64,000 nucleotides of DNA from Hericium rajendrae (GCA_033439255.1 CM065889.1:1736001-1800000); one strand, 5' to 3'; counted from the first letter of the stretch, positions 33,561 to 44,787 are shown. The notes: generated from the letters alone by a model not told the origin. A program made the numbers and translations.

Positions 33561-35231
33561 ATGTGAGAGGGCATAGATTAGCAGAGCATCAGGAAAAACC
33601 GGAGTTTTACTAAATCAGATGATGTGCCTATAGAAGCATTGATGTGCCTATAGAAGCACTGATGTAGATATAGAAGCACTGATGGTAGCTACCGGTGTTT
33701 TCCGGCTGATCCTGTAGCTCTTCTATTACATACTGTATGACTGCATTCAGGTCCCATAGCTTGTCTTGTCCTACCGTAGTCTCCTGTAGTTTTCTGTAGT
33801 GACACTGTCTTTTTAATCCATTATATTGCTCAAAAGTCTTTCAAAAGTGATGTGAGGCTTGTATTTCATCATATGATCTGCCAGTTTTGATTACTAATGT
33901 GCTATCACCACTAGTGACATGTTACGCACACATATGTGCCTCTAAGCAAGTCCTGCTCATACTGTGTGTCTGCATTTTTTGCGGTTCCAAGGCAAGCAGG
34001 AAATAACTCAGAACAAATGTGAGTGTATTAAAATACTCTTGACTAACACTTTTCAACAAGTCTAGGATAACACCCTTGCATAGACGACTTCAAGTTTCAA
34101 AAGGTATGTGTGGCTGACGCTTTGATACCATAGATTTTGATGTTGTGCACCAAGCACTGCACCGATTTGCATGTATGTACATGCGTTCGAAAGCTACTGA
34201 TTGCTGCTTTCTGAAACACCAGAAATGTTGCCGGTGCGTTTACTCGTTGTAAAGATATCCTCAAAACATGTTCTTGCTGACAGTTTCAGAGATTCTGTTG
34301 TAGTGCCTCGAGTTTTTCACCCATCAGGGTGCACAATAACTCGATCGAAAGCTCTTGATGAGCTCCTTTTAACGAGATAAAGATTTTTGTGGTATGTCCA
34401 ATATTCATCATGATATATCCAATTTTCGCTCAAAGGGACGATTTTTAAATCTTCTTGGATCAGGTTGTGTAGGGCACCGTTCGAAAGCTACGCTCAACCG
34501 CATTCAGGAATGTCTGAAACGTCAGCGGTGCGTGTTCTCGTTGTGAAGATATGCCAAAACTGCTGTTTGACCCCCATTTTCAGAGATTTTGCCGCTGGTG
34601 CACGAGTTCTGCACCTAACGTAGCGTATGAGGGCTTGCTTGGAAGCTACGAATAAGAACATTCAGATGAGCCAAAAAGATATGTGGTGCGTGCAATATTA
34701 ATAAAGTTATATCACTTTTTGTATCTACTAAATGTCACTTATAGCATTCTGGCCATAGCGCCTTTAATATCCAACAGATCATGGCATACAAGGCATCGTT
34801 CGAAAGCAACGATTCGTCCGGCTCGGTCAATACTAGGTACGTGTTAATCAGATGAAAACTGATGTTTGTAGCAGAGAAATGCAGAACTCTCCAGGGGACC
34901 CGGATACTCTCCCACGCTCCTTGCAGCTAAGGCGCACAACAGGGCAGAACACAGATGGCCATATCTGGCAATCTGATTTCTGCCAGCATTGGACAAGTGT
35001 AAGTCAGTGTAGAGTTCATATCTATAAACACTGAAGGAAATTTTGTAAGTAATATAACTTGCAATGTTTTCATTTTTCGTGCAGGAGCCAGAAACCAGAT
35101 TGCCAAATATGGCAATCTGGTTTCTGCCTTTGGTGTTATTTGGCCTCAGGATTTGCCAGCAGCGCGTCGTCTTTGCCACTCTTTCTAAGTCTCTTCTCTC
35201 TCACTCTCTCACTCTCTCACTTCTCTCTCTC
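33561..35231. other. intergenic/repeat region without recognised genes
   Basis: At 33619-33683 a 20-21 bp unit (GATGTGCCTATAGAAGCAC) is repeated three times. From 34150 to 34830 the words GTTCGAAAGCTAC and close variants recur every 100-150 bp, recalling the repeat at 3420-4110. At 34950-35126 are inverted GGCAATCTG words, and 35190-35231 is a CTCTCT microsatellite. No coding segment is convincing. Confidence 0.5.
35089..35126. repeat. perfect 17-bp palindrome
   Basis: CAGAAACCAGATTGCCA and its exact complement are separated by AATA. A related half (GGCAATCTGATTTCTGCC) lies at about 34966-34984. This could be a foldback end of a small element whose full limits I cannot see. Confidence 0.7.
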
Positions 35232-36039
35232 CATCAGGGAAATGATCAGATCCTATATAGCTCTATAAGTCCTACATAGATTTCCTAGGGCCATAGCAAC
35301 GTCAAGTTCTACATAGCTCATATAGCTGTAGTGAGATGCTATGTAGTGCTATGTAGCTTGGCTGGGTTGCTATGTAGCTCTATGATAGCTATGATAGCTT
35401 CCTAGTCAGCTATGATATCTATTATAGCAGACTTAGCTATACAATGTATGGAAGGTATCTTACTAATATAAGTTATGCTCAGTAGATACATTTATAAATT
35501 CTATCATAGCTACATTTTTAAAATTCATTATATAGCTTTAGTAGACTTTATAAAAGTCTACAATATTATATCCACTTTTATCACATGAAAATCAGACATC
35601 AACCAATATAAGATCACATCAAAAAGATTATATTCAAATCTAATACAGCTATTTGTAATCTACTACACAACTAAACTAAGTGTATATATATCTAGCAAGA
35701 TAACAATTAATCATAATATCACAAGGTTATATATATATATAAGCAAGAAAACTTACTAGCATGAGAAAAAAGCGAAAATCTAGAAGTATAAATTGTCAAC
35801 AAAGATAATATGAGAAGTCTACAAGTCTACAGTAAGTACTCACCAATATGATCAAAAAGCGAAAATCTAGCAACCTAGCAAGAGAAGACAAATCAGTATA
35901 AGAATATAGACCAATAATAAAAGAAAGCTTACCATAGGTAGTGGAGTCAAGAGCGAAAGGTAAAGTTAAGAGAGAAGAGCTCGAAGACGGAGGAGATGGT
36001 GGTGGTAAGAGAGAGAGAGACGACGCGCGTCGCGCGAGC

Positions 36040-36047
36040 CTTATATA
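36040..36047 (-). promoter_or_regulatory. TATA box of element iii
   Basis: TATATAAG on the minus strand follows a GCGCGAGCC-type motif on the plus strand and precedes the leader containing CCACCACCATCTCC. It equals the motif at 147 and those at 44780 and 63886. Confidence 0.55.
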
Positions 36048-36438
36048 AGATTGCCAGCGGAGCCACAATTATCTCCGGGCCGGACACTGCCGGACGCGGC
36101 AACAGAGGCTAGGCGGACAGACTTCATTATATTGTCTGTGTTGCCCGGTAGTTCACAGTACAGTAGCTAGAAGTATTGCTCATACAATATATTCTTCTGA
36201 TTATTCCACAGCTGTCGCTTTTTTCCCGTATATTATGCGATTTTATTTGATTTGTTGTGCCTTGTAGATGTGAACTTCGCGCGTTGAGCAGCGAAGTCGC
36301 GTCGTTTGTCTTCGTACTCTCGACTCTCTCCTTGCCCACTCCCTCTCCTCTGGTCTCTCCTCCCTCTTCTCGTCTTCTGCCGTCTCTCGTCAACTTGAAG
36401 GGTTCCAGTGTCGGGGGCTCGAGGGTCCAGGGGTACAG

Positions 36439-36515
36439 GTGAGTAATAAAAAACTATATTTCGTGTGTAATGTACTAATATCGAGAGTGCCACTCGTCGA
36501 CGAGTGGCACTCTCG
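36439..36515 (+). ncRNA. intron plus covarying hairpin module, copy 5
   Basis: GTGAGTAATAAAAAAC, then TGTACTAATATCGAG, then a perfect 15-bp stem CGAGAGTGCCACTCG and its complement with loop TCGA (36482-36515). The stem differs from copies 2, 3, 4 and 6 at several positions, each changed on both arms. Confidence 0.55.
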
Positions 36516-36539
36516 TTTTCTCGTTTGTTTTCCACCCCC

Positions 36540-37720
36540 AACGTGCACCCTCTCCCTTCCAACACTCCGCCGCCCCGCTCTCGCGCACCCTCCGCGCCCA
36601 TTCGCTTGCATTACCCGCGCCGCCGACCAACTACCGCCTCTGACGCATCGCGCTTGCCCCTGCGCACGGCCCCCGACTGTCCGCGCGCAGGGCCAGCATG
36701 ACTGCGCCAGCGCACGCACGCACGCCCGGGCCCGGTCAACATCACCCAGCTGCGCGTGCAGGCCTGCATGCGTGGATGGCTGCGCACGTCTACGCCAGCG
36801 CACGGACCCACCAACGCGCGCGTCTGCATACGGCCCCGCCTCCGCAGCACTGGCACACGGCCCTGCGCGCTCGCGCCAGCGCGCCCACCGGTACACGCCC
36901 CAGGCCATCTGCGCACGGGCGTGCCAGCACACGGCGCCGCGTTGACCCGTTGCCGTGGCAACTGGCACCAACGCGCGGAATGGCTGCCAGCGGCTCAGCT
37001 GCCCATGCCCGCACCTCGCCCACCCCGCGTCCACTCGTGCGTAGAACGCCCCGCACCTGTTCAACGCCCCTCCGCGTTCCCTACCACGGTGCGCCTGTGC
37101 ACGATGAGCACCGGCTCGTCGACGACCACGCGCGCACGACACCCGCAGCCCGGATACGACCTCCGCAGCCCGGACACGACGCGTGCCAGCCATGAACGAT
37201 GCCGGCAGCCCGCGAACGACGCCAGCAGCCCGCGAACGACGCCAGCAGCCCGCGAACGACGCCAGCAGCCCGCGAACGACGCCTGCAGTCCGTGCACGGC
37301 AGCAACAGCCCGTGAACGACGTGCGCAGCCCCGCGAACGATGTGCGCAGCCCCGCAAACGACGTGCGCAGTCCGCAAACGACACCCGCAGCCCAAGAATG
37401 ACGCCGGCAGCCCAAGAACGACGCCTGCAGCCCGGCCACGATATCCGCAGCCCGCGTACCGCACCTGCAGCCCGCGCGCGACTCCTCCAGCCCGAAACGA
37501 CGTTCGCGCACGACGCTTGCAGCCCGGACACCTGCGCATGGCCCCAGTGCCTCGCGCGCAGTCCTCGTACCTCGCGCACGACCTGCGCGCTTCGCGTACG
37601 ATCCCAGTGCCCCGCGCAACAGCCGTAACGACCCCGCACCTCACACACGACGTCCCGCGTGCCTACGACAGCATGCTTGGTGCCATGTCAGTGGTGTACC
37701 CCATGCCTGTTCCCTGTAGC
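36540..37720. repeat. GC-rich low-complexity body of element iii
   Basis: Alanine/arginine/proline-rich frames stay open on both strands (up to about 400 codons on minus), but they consist of short recurring words. At 37195-37285 a 20-bp unit CAGCCCGCGAACGACGCCAG repeats about four times. I see no conserved domain and do not call a gene. Equivalent GC-rich bodies follow the hairpin at 19380-20110 and 45260-46450. Confidence 0.6.
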
Positions 37721-38066
37721 TAGTATTTCATGTAGCTACATCAATGATTTGAACAAATTTACCTTGATGATCAAGCTTATAATCCTCCAATCTGAAGCAT
37801 AGAAAACCTGACATTGATGCTTCTTGTGTTTACCTGAATGGTCATAGGGCATATACCTTTCATAGCATGCCTATGGGATTATATAGCAATCATAGCTACT
37901 CCTCACAACTACATAGTGCTATATACCTTGTAACTACTGCTATGGAGACTATGATAGCCATCATAGCTCTATATAGATAAGAAGGGAGCTATGTAGGCCA
38001 TATAGCCCTATCATAGACCACATAACCTGACACTAGGCTATGTAGAATTTCCATTTCCCTGATGTC

Positions 38067-39159
38067 TTGTTTTATTGTAAGTCTGTTATTCTTTTGTTCT
38101 CATCTCTTTTCAGGTTAGAAGGGTGTAAGAGAAGGCTACAAGAGTGATACTGGTACATTGTATGTATGTTTGTTTTTATTTTATTGGTTGTTTCAGCGCT
38201 GACATGCTTGCTCATCTGCCCTCTACCTGCCCGCTTGCCCATGCAACCATCCACATGCATGCCTGCCTGCTTGCCTGCTCACTTGCCTGATGGCTTGCCC
38301 GCTTGCCCAATAGCTTGCCTGCTTGCCCAATGGCTTGCCCGCTTGCCCAATGGCTTGCTCGCTTGCCCAATGGCTTGCTCGCAATCTGCTTGCCTGCCTG
38401 CTCATCTGCACACCTGCCTGCTCACCTATGTACCTTTCCACTTGTTCACATGCTCGTCTGCTCACCTGCTTGTTTGCATGCTCGTCCACTCACCTGCTTG
38501 CCTACATGCCCACCTGCTCACTCGCATGCCCACCTGCTCACTCACATGCCCACCTGCTCACTTGCATGTCTGTCTGACCTATGTATGTACTACAGTAGAG
38601 GGGGCTGGTGTTTATATATCTGTGAGATGACAGCACAAGTGGCCTAATGTAGTATGGAGTAGTGATTAGCTAGCTCATGTTATGTAGTTATTCTTAAATA
38701 AAGTTTCTGAATGTTCTGATATATTGCAATTGAGTGAAATATAAGGATATCAACAGTTGTTTATACATTGAATTGTATAACTACTGTAAAGAGATTCATT
38801 GCTACAGTAGAGACATATTCACTACAGGTCACTACGGCTCACTATCAGAGCCACGGTAGTAGGGGGGGGGTCCTACGAGTACTACAGGAGCTATGGGAGC
38901 TACAGGTCACTACGGTAGGATTCTGATCACTACTGTAGCTCATGGTAGCCCACTGTAGCTCTTCCTGTTTTTCCAGATGAGACACAGTGGACAATTGAAG
39001 GAACAATATGGATACGCACTTTCGCTTGCTTATTTGCTTCGTACTGGACACCAGGTAGGTCAGCTTTGGTCCAGAGAAGGGTGCGGAGTAGATTTGGGGG
39101 GGGGGGGGGGAAGCACGCGAGCAGGGCAAGGAAAAGCTCGTTCGACGAGCGAACGGGGA
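38067..39159. repeat. minisatellite and non-coding flank
   Basis: From 38220 to 38400 a unit built from GCTTGCCCAATGGCTTGCC repeats about five times. From 38400 to 38570 CACCTGCTCAC-type words recur. The remaining sequence to 39159 has short CTACAGGTCACTACGG-type repeats and a poly-G run at about 39098-39111. No gene recognised. Confidence 0.6.
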
Positions 39160-39350
39160 TCGCGCACGAGTCGAGCGAGAGAGCGACAGCGCGAGACGAA
39201 ACGGGCAAGGGTTTCCTCGTTTGGGCGCTACAGTACATGGTATCCTACCGTGAGAGCCATAGTGCCCGTGGGAGCATCGCCCGGCACCCGGCCCGCAGTA
39301 GTGTGCGTAACCTCCGGGTGCCCGCGGTTGCCTCCGCACTCGTCCTACAC
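39160..39350 (+). repeat. dispersed repeat, CpG-rich copy
   Basis: This segment (ACGAGTCGAGCG ... CTACAGTACATGGTATCC ... GGGTGCCCG) matches the inverse of 41925-42110. The other copy has TG or CA at many of its CpG positions. The two copies lie on the outer side of the two Crypton blocks, so they probably belong to the same duplicated block. Confidence 0.7.
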
Positions 39351-39962
39351 AAAAATATTTCTGAACGGGCCCACGGCGCACACTTTCGACGTGGTGCGGC
39401 TGTGGCAAACACTTCTGCAAATGGCAATAAAGGGATATGAGATGACGCATACCACGGCCCTCCGGGCACCCCCTGGTTCCGCTCCGCCTTTTGCTTGTGT
39501 GAGGACACTCGGATATGTATTAATATGTGTTGTTCATTTTACATATTGGTACAGAACTTCGGATGCCAGTTGTGATGAGTAGAATACCAGGGCAGGGAAG
39601 GCATAATATTTTTAAGTAGGTGCTGCAGAATACAACCACCGAAACGTGCAAAGGTATTAAGTACTTATTGCCAGTAGCTACACCTCCATGAACATTCTCT
39701 GGATCGTAAAATCATGATCGTCTAAGATAGGTTGAGCAATAAGTGAAGCCGGATTATTGTCCTCAAGATCAGGCTTTATCTGTGGACATGCATTGCCTTC
39801 CATTTCTTCCATCATTGCTGGCATGGTTTTCTCATCTTTCAACATATAACATTGAATAAAATTGATGCTGCGTACAGGAGAGAAACTTTGAATACCTAGG
39901 ATAGTTGAATGTAAATGCGGTGAACGTTGAATATTTGAATATTGAATGCGGGCTTGCAACTA
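39351..39962. other. no feature recognised
   Basis: Mixed-composition sequence between the dispersed repeat and the next MITE. No gene or repeat that I can support. Confidence 0.35.
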
Positions 39963-40112
39963 CTGTACCATTTCGGCCGTAGGCTCGCGAATGTTGGGTG
40001 TGACCAAATTTTTAAAATCCAACAAATCAAAAGAAAATTATACGCACCATAAAGACCTAGGCTCGCAGGCCTCTGTGACCTGTGACGTGAGCCTACGACC
40101 GAAATGGTACAG
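39963..40112. mobile_element. TA-inserting MITE, 150 bp
   Basis: Ends CTGTACCATTTCGG and its inverse CCGAAATGGTACAG, flanked by TA on both sides (39961-39962, 40113-40114). A 410-bp relative with the same ends is at 58860-59269. TA target use fits the Tc1/mariner group, but no transposase is present to confirm it. Confidence 0.75.
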
Positions 40113-40206
40113 TATTGCACGCCTAGCACTGCCCCGTGTCCAAATGCGATAGAAAAGTTTGCATTATCGAAAAAGGAAAACTGATACTTTGAAGACCTGG
40201 TCCTAT

Positions 40207-40878
40207 AGGACCCCCGAAAATCCCGCCAGACCTCCGATCCTGGATCCCCGAAAACCTGGGTCGAGAGGCCTGGAGGTCCGATCCCTTTCCCCGAATTTCC
40301 AGGCGCTGGCCGGCCGAGGTTACATCTCTCTGAGCCCCGAAAAGCGCCGGAGGGGCGTGAGGTCTCATCCAAAATCCCCGAATTTCGATGACAGGCCCCC
40401 GCCCATTCGACCCATACAACATTGACCAACTTGTCTCTAAACTCAGACTCATATATTTGAAGGGTGGTGGCAAACAATCAATGCATGATTTAGGTATGAT
40501 TTCTAAAAAAATTTGCACCAAACTTTTGAGGTTCTTGCACTTCGTGGCTCTGGCTTGCACACAATACTGCTCCAATCTGGATGCCACTTAGTCAGTAGAT
40601 CGCGGTGGCGGTGGTGACAGGGCTGTCTGGCTTACGTGCAATGCTGGCCAGATTATTCTTGTGCCTACAGTGTTGAAAATCTATGTCTCAATTCACTGAC
40701 ACGAGGACATGGCTTGGGCAGAGCCAGAGCGCGAAATATGAGGTCCGATGCCAGATATCCCCGAAAATTGACCTCTCACCGGAAGGTCTCATGCAAATCC
40801 CCAAATTTCACCTCCGGCGGACCCTCGAAAAATGCCTGATCTGAGATCGGACCTCTGGGGGGGATTTTCGGGGGTCCT
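40207..40878. mobile_element. 672-bp TIR element with 8-bp duplication
   Basis: Perfect 17-bp ends AGGACCCCCGAAAATCC and inverse, flanked by GGTCCTAT on both sides (40199-40206, 40879-40886). CCCCGAAAA words recur inside (about 40207, 40240, 40297, 40335, 40374, 40760), as subterminal sites. An 8-bp duplication suggests hAT or P-like origin. No coding sequence. Confidence 0.85.
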
Positions 40879-41176
40879 GGTCCTATAGCATACCACCTGG
40901 TCCCATACTATCAGGCAAATCTGAGGTGCACTATGTTTGCAAGAATATATGGCAAGAAGCAATATAGTGTAGATGAACAGCACGAACACCCACCAGTGAT
41001 GCACAACCAAGACGACAAACAGCACCACAAATTGCCTGTTATGGGTTTAAGATGAAAGATTTCCCAATAAGGAAAAAAGTTGAGAGGGAAGACCTGCTCC
41101 CTGTCAGGACCAGGAATCGGAACCAGGAATTTGCGTGCTTGTGCTTGTGCCTGCCCAATGCCTGCCTGTCATACTA

Positions 41177-41345
41177 GAGAGTTTTTGCAGCCCTTTGACT
41201 CGAACCTAGCTAGTCGAGCCAGCTGCCACAGGCTCCATTAGTTGCTCTACCCTGCCACCCACGGCAGCTTACAACTGCATCTGAGTTGGACTCGGCGCTC
41301 CACTAGTTGAGTCCGAGTCTAAGTCGGTCAGTTGCAAAAACTCTC
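41177..41345. mobile_element. MITE, first half of an inverted pair
   Basis: Starts GAGAGTTTTTGCAGCCC after TA and ends TTGCAAAAACTCTC. About 169 bp, non-coding, rich in GACTCG words. It faces a second copy across only six bases, so the two form a large palindrome. Confidence 0.65.
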
Positions 41346-41351
41346 TTAATA

Positions 41352-41911
41352 GAGAGTTTTCGCAACTGACCGACTCCGACTCGATTAGTGGAGCACCAAG
41401 TCCAACTGGGATGAAACTGTAAGTGGCTGTGGATGGCAGGGTGGAGTGACCAATGGAGCATAGGGTTCGACTAGCTACATCAGAAACCTTGACAACTTTC
41501 TGATTGACCTGCAGTGTCTGACAGAATCTGGTATGAGTCAAATCAAATGCATCAGACAGTCTCAAAGAGCTATTAGTTGGTAACAGACAGATCAGATCAC
41601 TCTCAGACACTATCAGATTATTGGACCTCAAGTTGATGTCAGAGATAAATCAGAATACTCTCAGATTTGTAAAAATTTCAGATATCAGAAATTATATTAT
41701 GATATACAATTAAAGATGAATGACTGCTATATCTAACAATAGGTGTTGACTTTCAAATATATAAGCTTAATTAGATATGATTATTTGAAAAGTAGCTTCA
41801 GATAGATCAGACTCTGCAGCAGCTGCAGATAGGGTTAAAAACTGTCAGACTCATCAGAAAATTGTCAAGGTTCCTGATGTAGGTCCGAGTCGGAGGGCTG
41901 TGAAAACTCTC
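41352..41911. mobile_element. MITE, second half of the inverted pair
   Basis: Starts GAGAGTTTTCGCAACTG and ends TGAAAACTCTC followed by TA. It is the inverse of the first copy, split by the 402-bp MITE at 41478-41879. Confidence 0.65.
41478..41879. mobile_element. MITE, 402 bp, TA duplication
   Basis: Ends CATCAGAAACCTTGACAAC and inverse (CAAGGTTCCTGATG), flanked by TA on both sides (41476-41477, 41880-41881). The size and internal TCAGATAT-type words match the MITE at 7147-7547. Nested in the GAGAGTTTT element. Confidence 0.8.
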
Positions 41912-41924
41912 TAATACTTATGTA

Positions 41925-42110
41925 GAATGAGTGCAGAGGCCACCACGGGCACCCAGTGGTTACGCACGCTACTGCAGGCCACTGGCCGGGTGACACTCCC
42001 ATGGTCACTATGGCTCTGGCGGTAGGATACCATGTACTGTAGCACTCTAACAAGGAAACCCTTGCCCATTTCGTCTTGCACTCTCACTGCATCGCTCGAC
42101 TCGTATGCAG
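41925..42110 (-). repeat. dispersed repeat, CpG-poor copy
   Basis: Inverse of 39160-39350; see that entry. Confidence 0.7.
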
Positions 42111-42114
42111 TCTG

Positions 42115-43110
42115 CTTGTTGACAGTCCTCCCAGCCTAATCTTTCACTTTATCTGCTCTTTCTCTTGCTGTGTCCTCTTTCCTCTTTCTGCATTAATCTG
42201 ACCCAATGCCAATCTACTGCAGCAAGGGTCATCTTGCACTCATCTGCTCTCTCTGCACTCCCAAGCATCTATGCTCCCCTTCATCTCACCACTCCGCACT
42301 TCCTCAATGCATGGCATGGCCTGTCACACCTCGGCCTTGATATTTGGACAATGAGAAAAGTAAGTATTGACTGTTGACTGCATCCACTAATCTACACCCT
42401 CTCCCATTTGTCTCACTGATGCAGACATCAAAACGTGTGATGAAGGGCACCACGCATGAGCTGCTGTGCTTCATTTTTCATGCGCTGCCCATGATCAAGC
42501 TCGCCCTCGTGTGGCTGGAATGGCATGACACATGCACATGCCGGTCCTCCAATTGGAACATACCCCACCACAAGGACATGCAGGCCAGAGCACAGCCCAA
42601 CTAGCAATGCTATTGGAGATGCAATGTGACACGACGTGGATGCCACCACCACTGCCAAATGCGGACGGCACACAGCTGCACACTCTCCACATTGACCTGT
42701 GCAACATGCACCTCCCCATCCTCGCTGCACCCTTTGAGCACGTGCTGCTCACGGGGTGGTGCCCGCAGCTCACGATGCTGCACCTTGCTGTGTGCCAGGT
42801 CGCAGATCTGCACACCATGCCTGAGCTCCCTCCCACGCTCCCTCCCACGCTCCCTCTGTGCTCCCGCATCTCTCATTGCACATCTCCATGCTCGAAGGGG
42901 ATGGCATGGCTGTGTACATGCTCGCAACAGCCACGGCACTTGCCCCGCCCACGCTCGAGGTGCTGCACTTCGTGAACGCGGACCTCACACATGCTGTGGG
43001 CGCATGTGCAGAGCTGCTCTGTGCAGGAGTTCTTGCCATTTGTGGGGGTGGCACGTGCAGTTGGAGGACCATCGGGAGCACGATTTATTCCTTTCGGGGT
43101 AGTGGTGGTG
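42115..43110 (+). pseudogene. leucine-rich protein relic (third Crypton-block gene)
   Basis: An exon-like stretch with PLHLTTPHFLNAWHGLSHLG runs to a GTAAGTATTG donor (42359) and a GATGCAG acceptor (about 42423). Beyond that, reading frame shifts are needed: one frame gives LHTLHIDLCNMHLPILAAPF and LTMLHLAVC, another PPTLEVLHFVNADL. Spaced LxxLxL words suggest a leucine-rich-repeat, F-box-like protein, but this is a guess. It lies convergent to the companion gene of Crypton B, as the related remnant does in copy A. Confidence 0.4.
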
Positions 43111-43277
43111 CTGCACATGTAGTAGATAGATAAGCAATTGCATCGAGTTATACAAAAAGGAGACTGGACAATACAGACTGAAAGAAAGCAGACAACAAAA
43201 ACAAGACTCAAAGAATACAATTGTACATTATGAGGAAGTAAATAAAGCTATGACGAAAGTGAGAGAGGGTGCCGGAC

Positions 43278-43867
43278 CTAGAGCAGACAAATATCGGTCA
43301 AATATGCAGCAAGGAGACCTTTTCCGGAGACACCACTACTGTGCAGCAGGCTCCCGACGCTGAAGCGCACGTGTGCGTGCTGTCCAGGATGACACTGGTC
43401 AAGCAGGTCTAGGACAGAAGCTGGCTGCAGCTGCACACCCCAAGCATCAAACACAGGCAGGGCATTGCAGTGCTAAGGGAGTGATGTGAGCCGGCAGGAC
43501 AGTGGGACATGCGGAAACTATTCGGACTCACTAAGCAGTCATGCAGAGGCCATCGTACCATGACAGAGAGTATGGGCCCAAACATGTGCAAGTCCAGAGA
43601 ACGATCTCTGGTGTACAGTGCTGCAGTGGAGCATTCTTCATGGGAAAGCCAACCGATGTCCATGAGTTCACCGGTGGTCTGCTTCCACAGGCCGAAGTCT
43701 GCGCTCTCTGTGGGTGGTGCTGCAACGCAGATGTTTGTGATGCAAACTCCGAGTTGTTCGCACTCGGCATGGTCACACTTTGTCATGTGAGAAGAGTTGG
43801 AAGCAGTTGGTCTGCTTCAATGAGCATAGGCCACCGTCTTCGAGCTTGCCGACCACCTCCAGCTGGA
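43278..43867 (-). pseudogene. companion gene, copy B, 3' part
   Basis: From QLEVVGKLEDGG-like sequence at 43867 to KGLLAAYLTDICLL and TAG at 43278-43280. It includes the peptides CDHAECEQLGV and ESADFGLWKQT and the intron at the same place as in copy A. Its 5' part is at 55964-56112 beyond a 12.1 kb insertion. The two parts meet within one gene when the insertion is removed, leaving a 2-bp CT duplication. Confidence 0.8.
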
Positions 43868-44779
43868 CTCATCTGAGAAATTTACTACTGGTATATAACA
43901 CTATGTAGGCTATATAGCTTTCCTAGGTCCATAGCTGTCCTCTTTTCTACATAGCAGTCTCATAGCAGTTAAGTAATCTATGCATAGCTATCATAGCTTA
44001 CCATAGCTACCATAGCATAGAGTATAAGCTATCATAGCTACCATAGTTGTCATAGCATAGGGTATAAGATATCATAGCTGTTATAGCCATTGTAGTATAT
44101 GGTAGCTATAAAAGCTATATCAACTATATATTATATCTAGCTGATAAGATTTATATCTGTTCTATATCAATTCTCTCAGATATATTGTTTTAACATATAA
44201 CAGCAAAATATTATAGGTCCAATGATCTTATGTTTTTTGACTGATAAACATTGAAAATTTAAAAACATGATATATTTCATACATTTTTATTACAAGACAT
44301 TACTCTACTACAAAGATTGTTAGATAACTACAATAGATAACAAACTTACACTAACTACAAAAAGCGAAAATATAAACAATGAAAAACATTAATATTAGAA
44401 GATAATAAAGGTATAACATATAAAAGCTTACCACAAAGTAACAAGAGGCAAAAAGCTACAAGACAACTTGAAGATATCAGTGTTAAACTGTAATACTACT
44501 TATCTAGTAAGCATACAAAAGTACTGTAATAAGTATGAGAGCATTAGCATCAAAACGAGAGACTAAGAATAAAAATATACCTAAATAGAAATAGCAATGA
44601 TGAAAAAGAGATAGCAATGACGAAAGAGATAGCGACGACAGAGAAGAGGCAGCGACGACGGAGAAGAGGCAGTGACAAGAGAAAGAGAGACAACGACGAC
44701 GACGAGAGAGAAACAAGGATGATGTGGCACGAGAGATGGTGGGGGTTAAAGAGCAAGAGGTAACGTGCATTGCGCGAGT

Positions 44780-44787
44780 CTTATATA
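44780..44787 (-). promoter_or_regulatory. TATA box of element iv
   Basis: Minus-strand TATATAAG followed by a leader with AACCCCCACCATCTCTCG and a long CT-rich tract to about 44590, then a GTATAT donor-like motif. Nearly the same arrangement as in elements i, iii and v. Confidence 0.55.

Larger units (their letters stand above)
35232..38064. mobile_element. CATC-type non-coding element iii, 2.8 kb, complete
   Basis: Ends CATCAGGGAAATG and CATTTCCCTGATG are exact inverses, with TC duplicated on both sides (35230-35231, 38065-38066). Inside are subterminal TAGCTATGATAGC-like repeats at both ends and minus-strand intron-like segments (35750-35960). Then come a minus-strand TATA box and leader, a core related to 44800-44890, a plus-strand CT-rich tract, hairpin module copy 5, and a GC-rich low-complexity stretch (36540-37720). 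No transposase. It is the clearest complete example of this layout. Confidence 0.85.

Noticed and set aside
36482-36515. Helitron 3' end, because of the terminal-type hairpin
   Set aside because: No CTRR follows the hairpins within about 10-15 bases, they lie in the middle of elements bounded by other termini, and no Rep/helicase is seen.
36390-37648. Reading frames up to about 400 codons in GC-rich stretches (also 19238-20189, 26891-27621, 45210-46455)
   Set aside because: They stay open on both strands because stop codons are rare in GC-rich low-complexity DNA. They consist of short recurring words and show no conserved motif between copies.
35232-38064. KDZ-type or other large transposon with a hidden transposase
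   Set aside because: No transposase motif in any frame; the 2-bp duplication and CATCAG ends agree with the Plavaka element instead.
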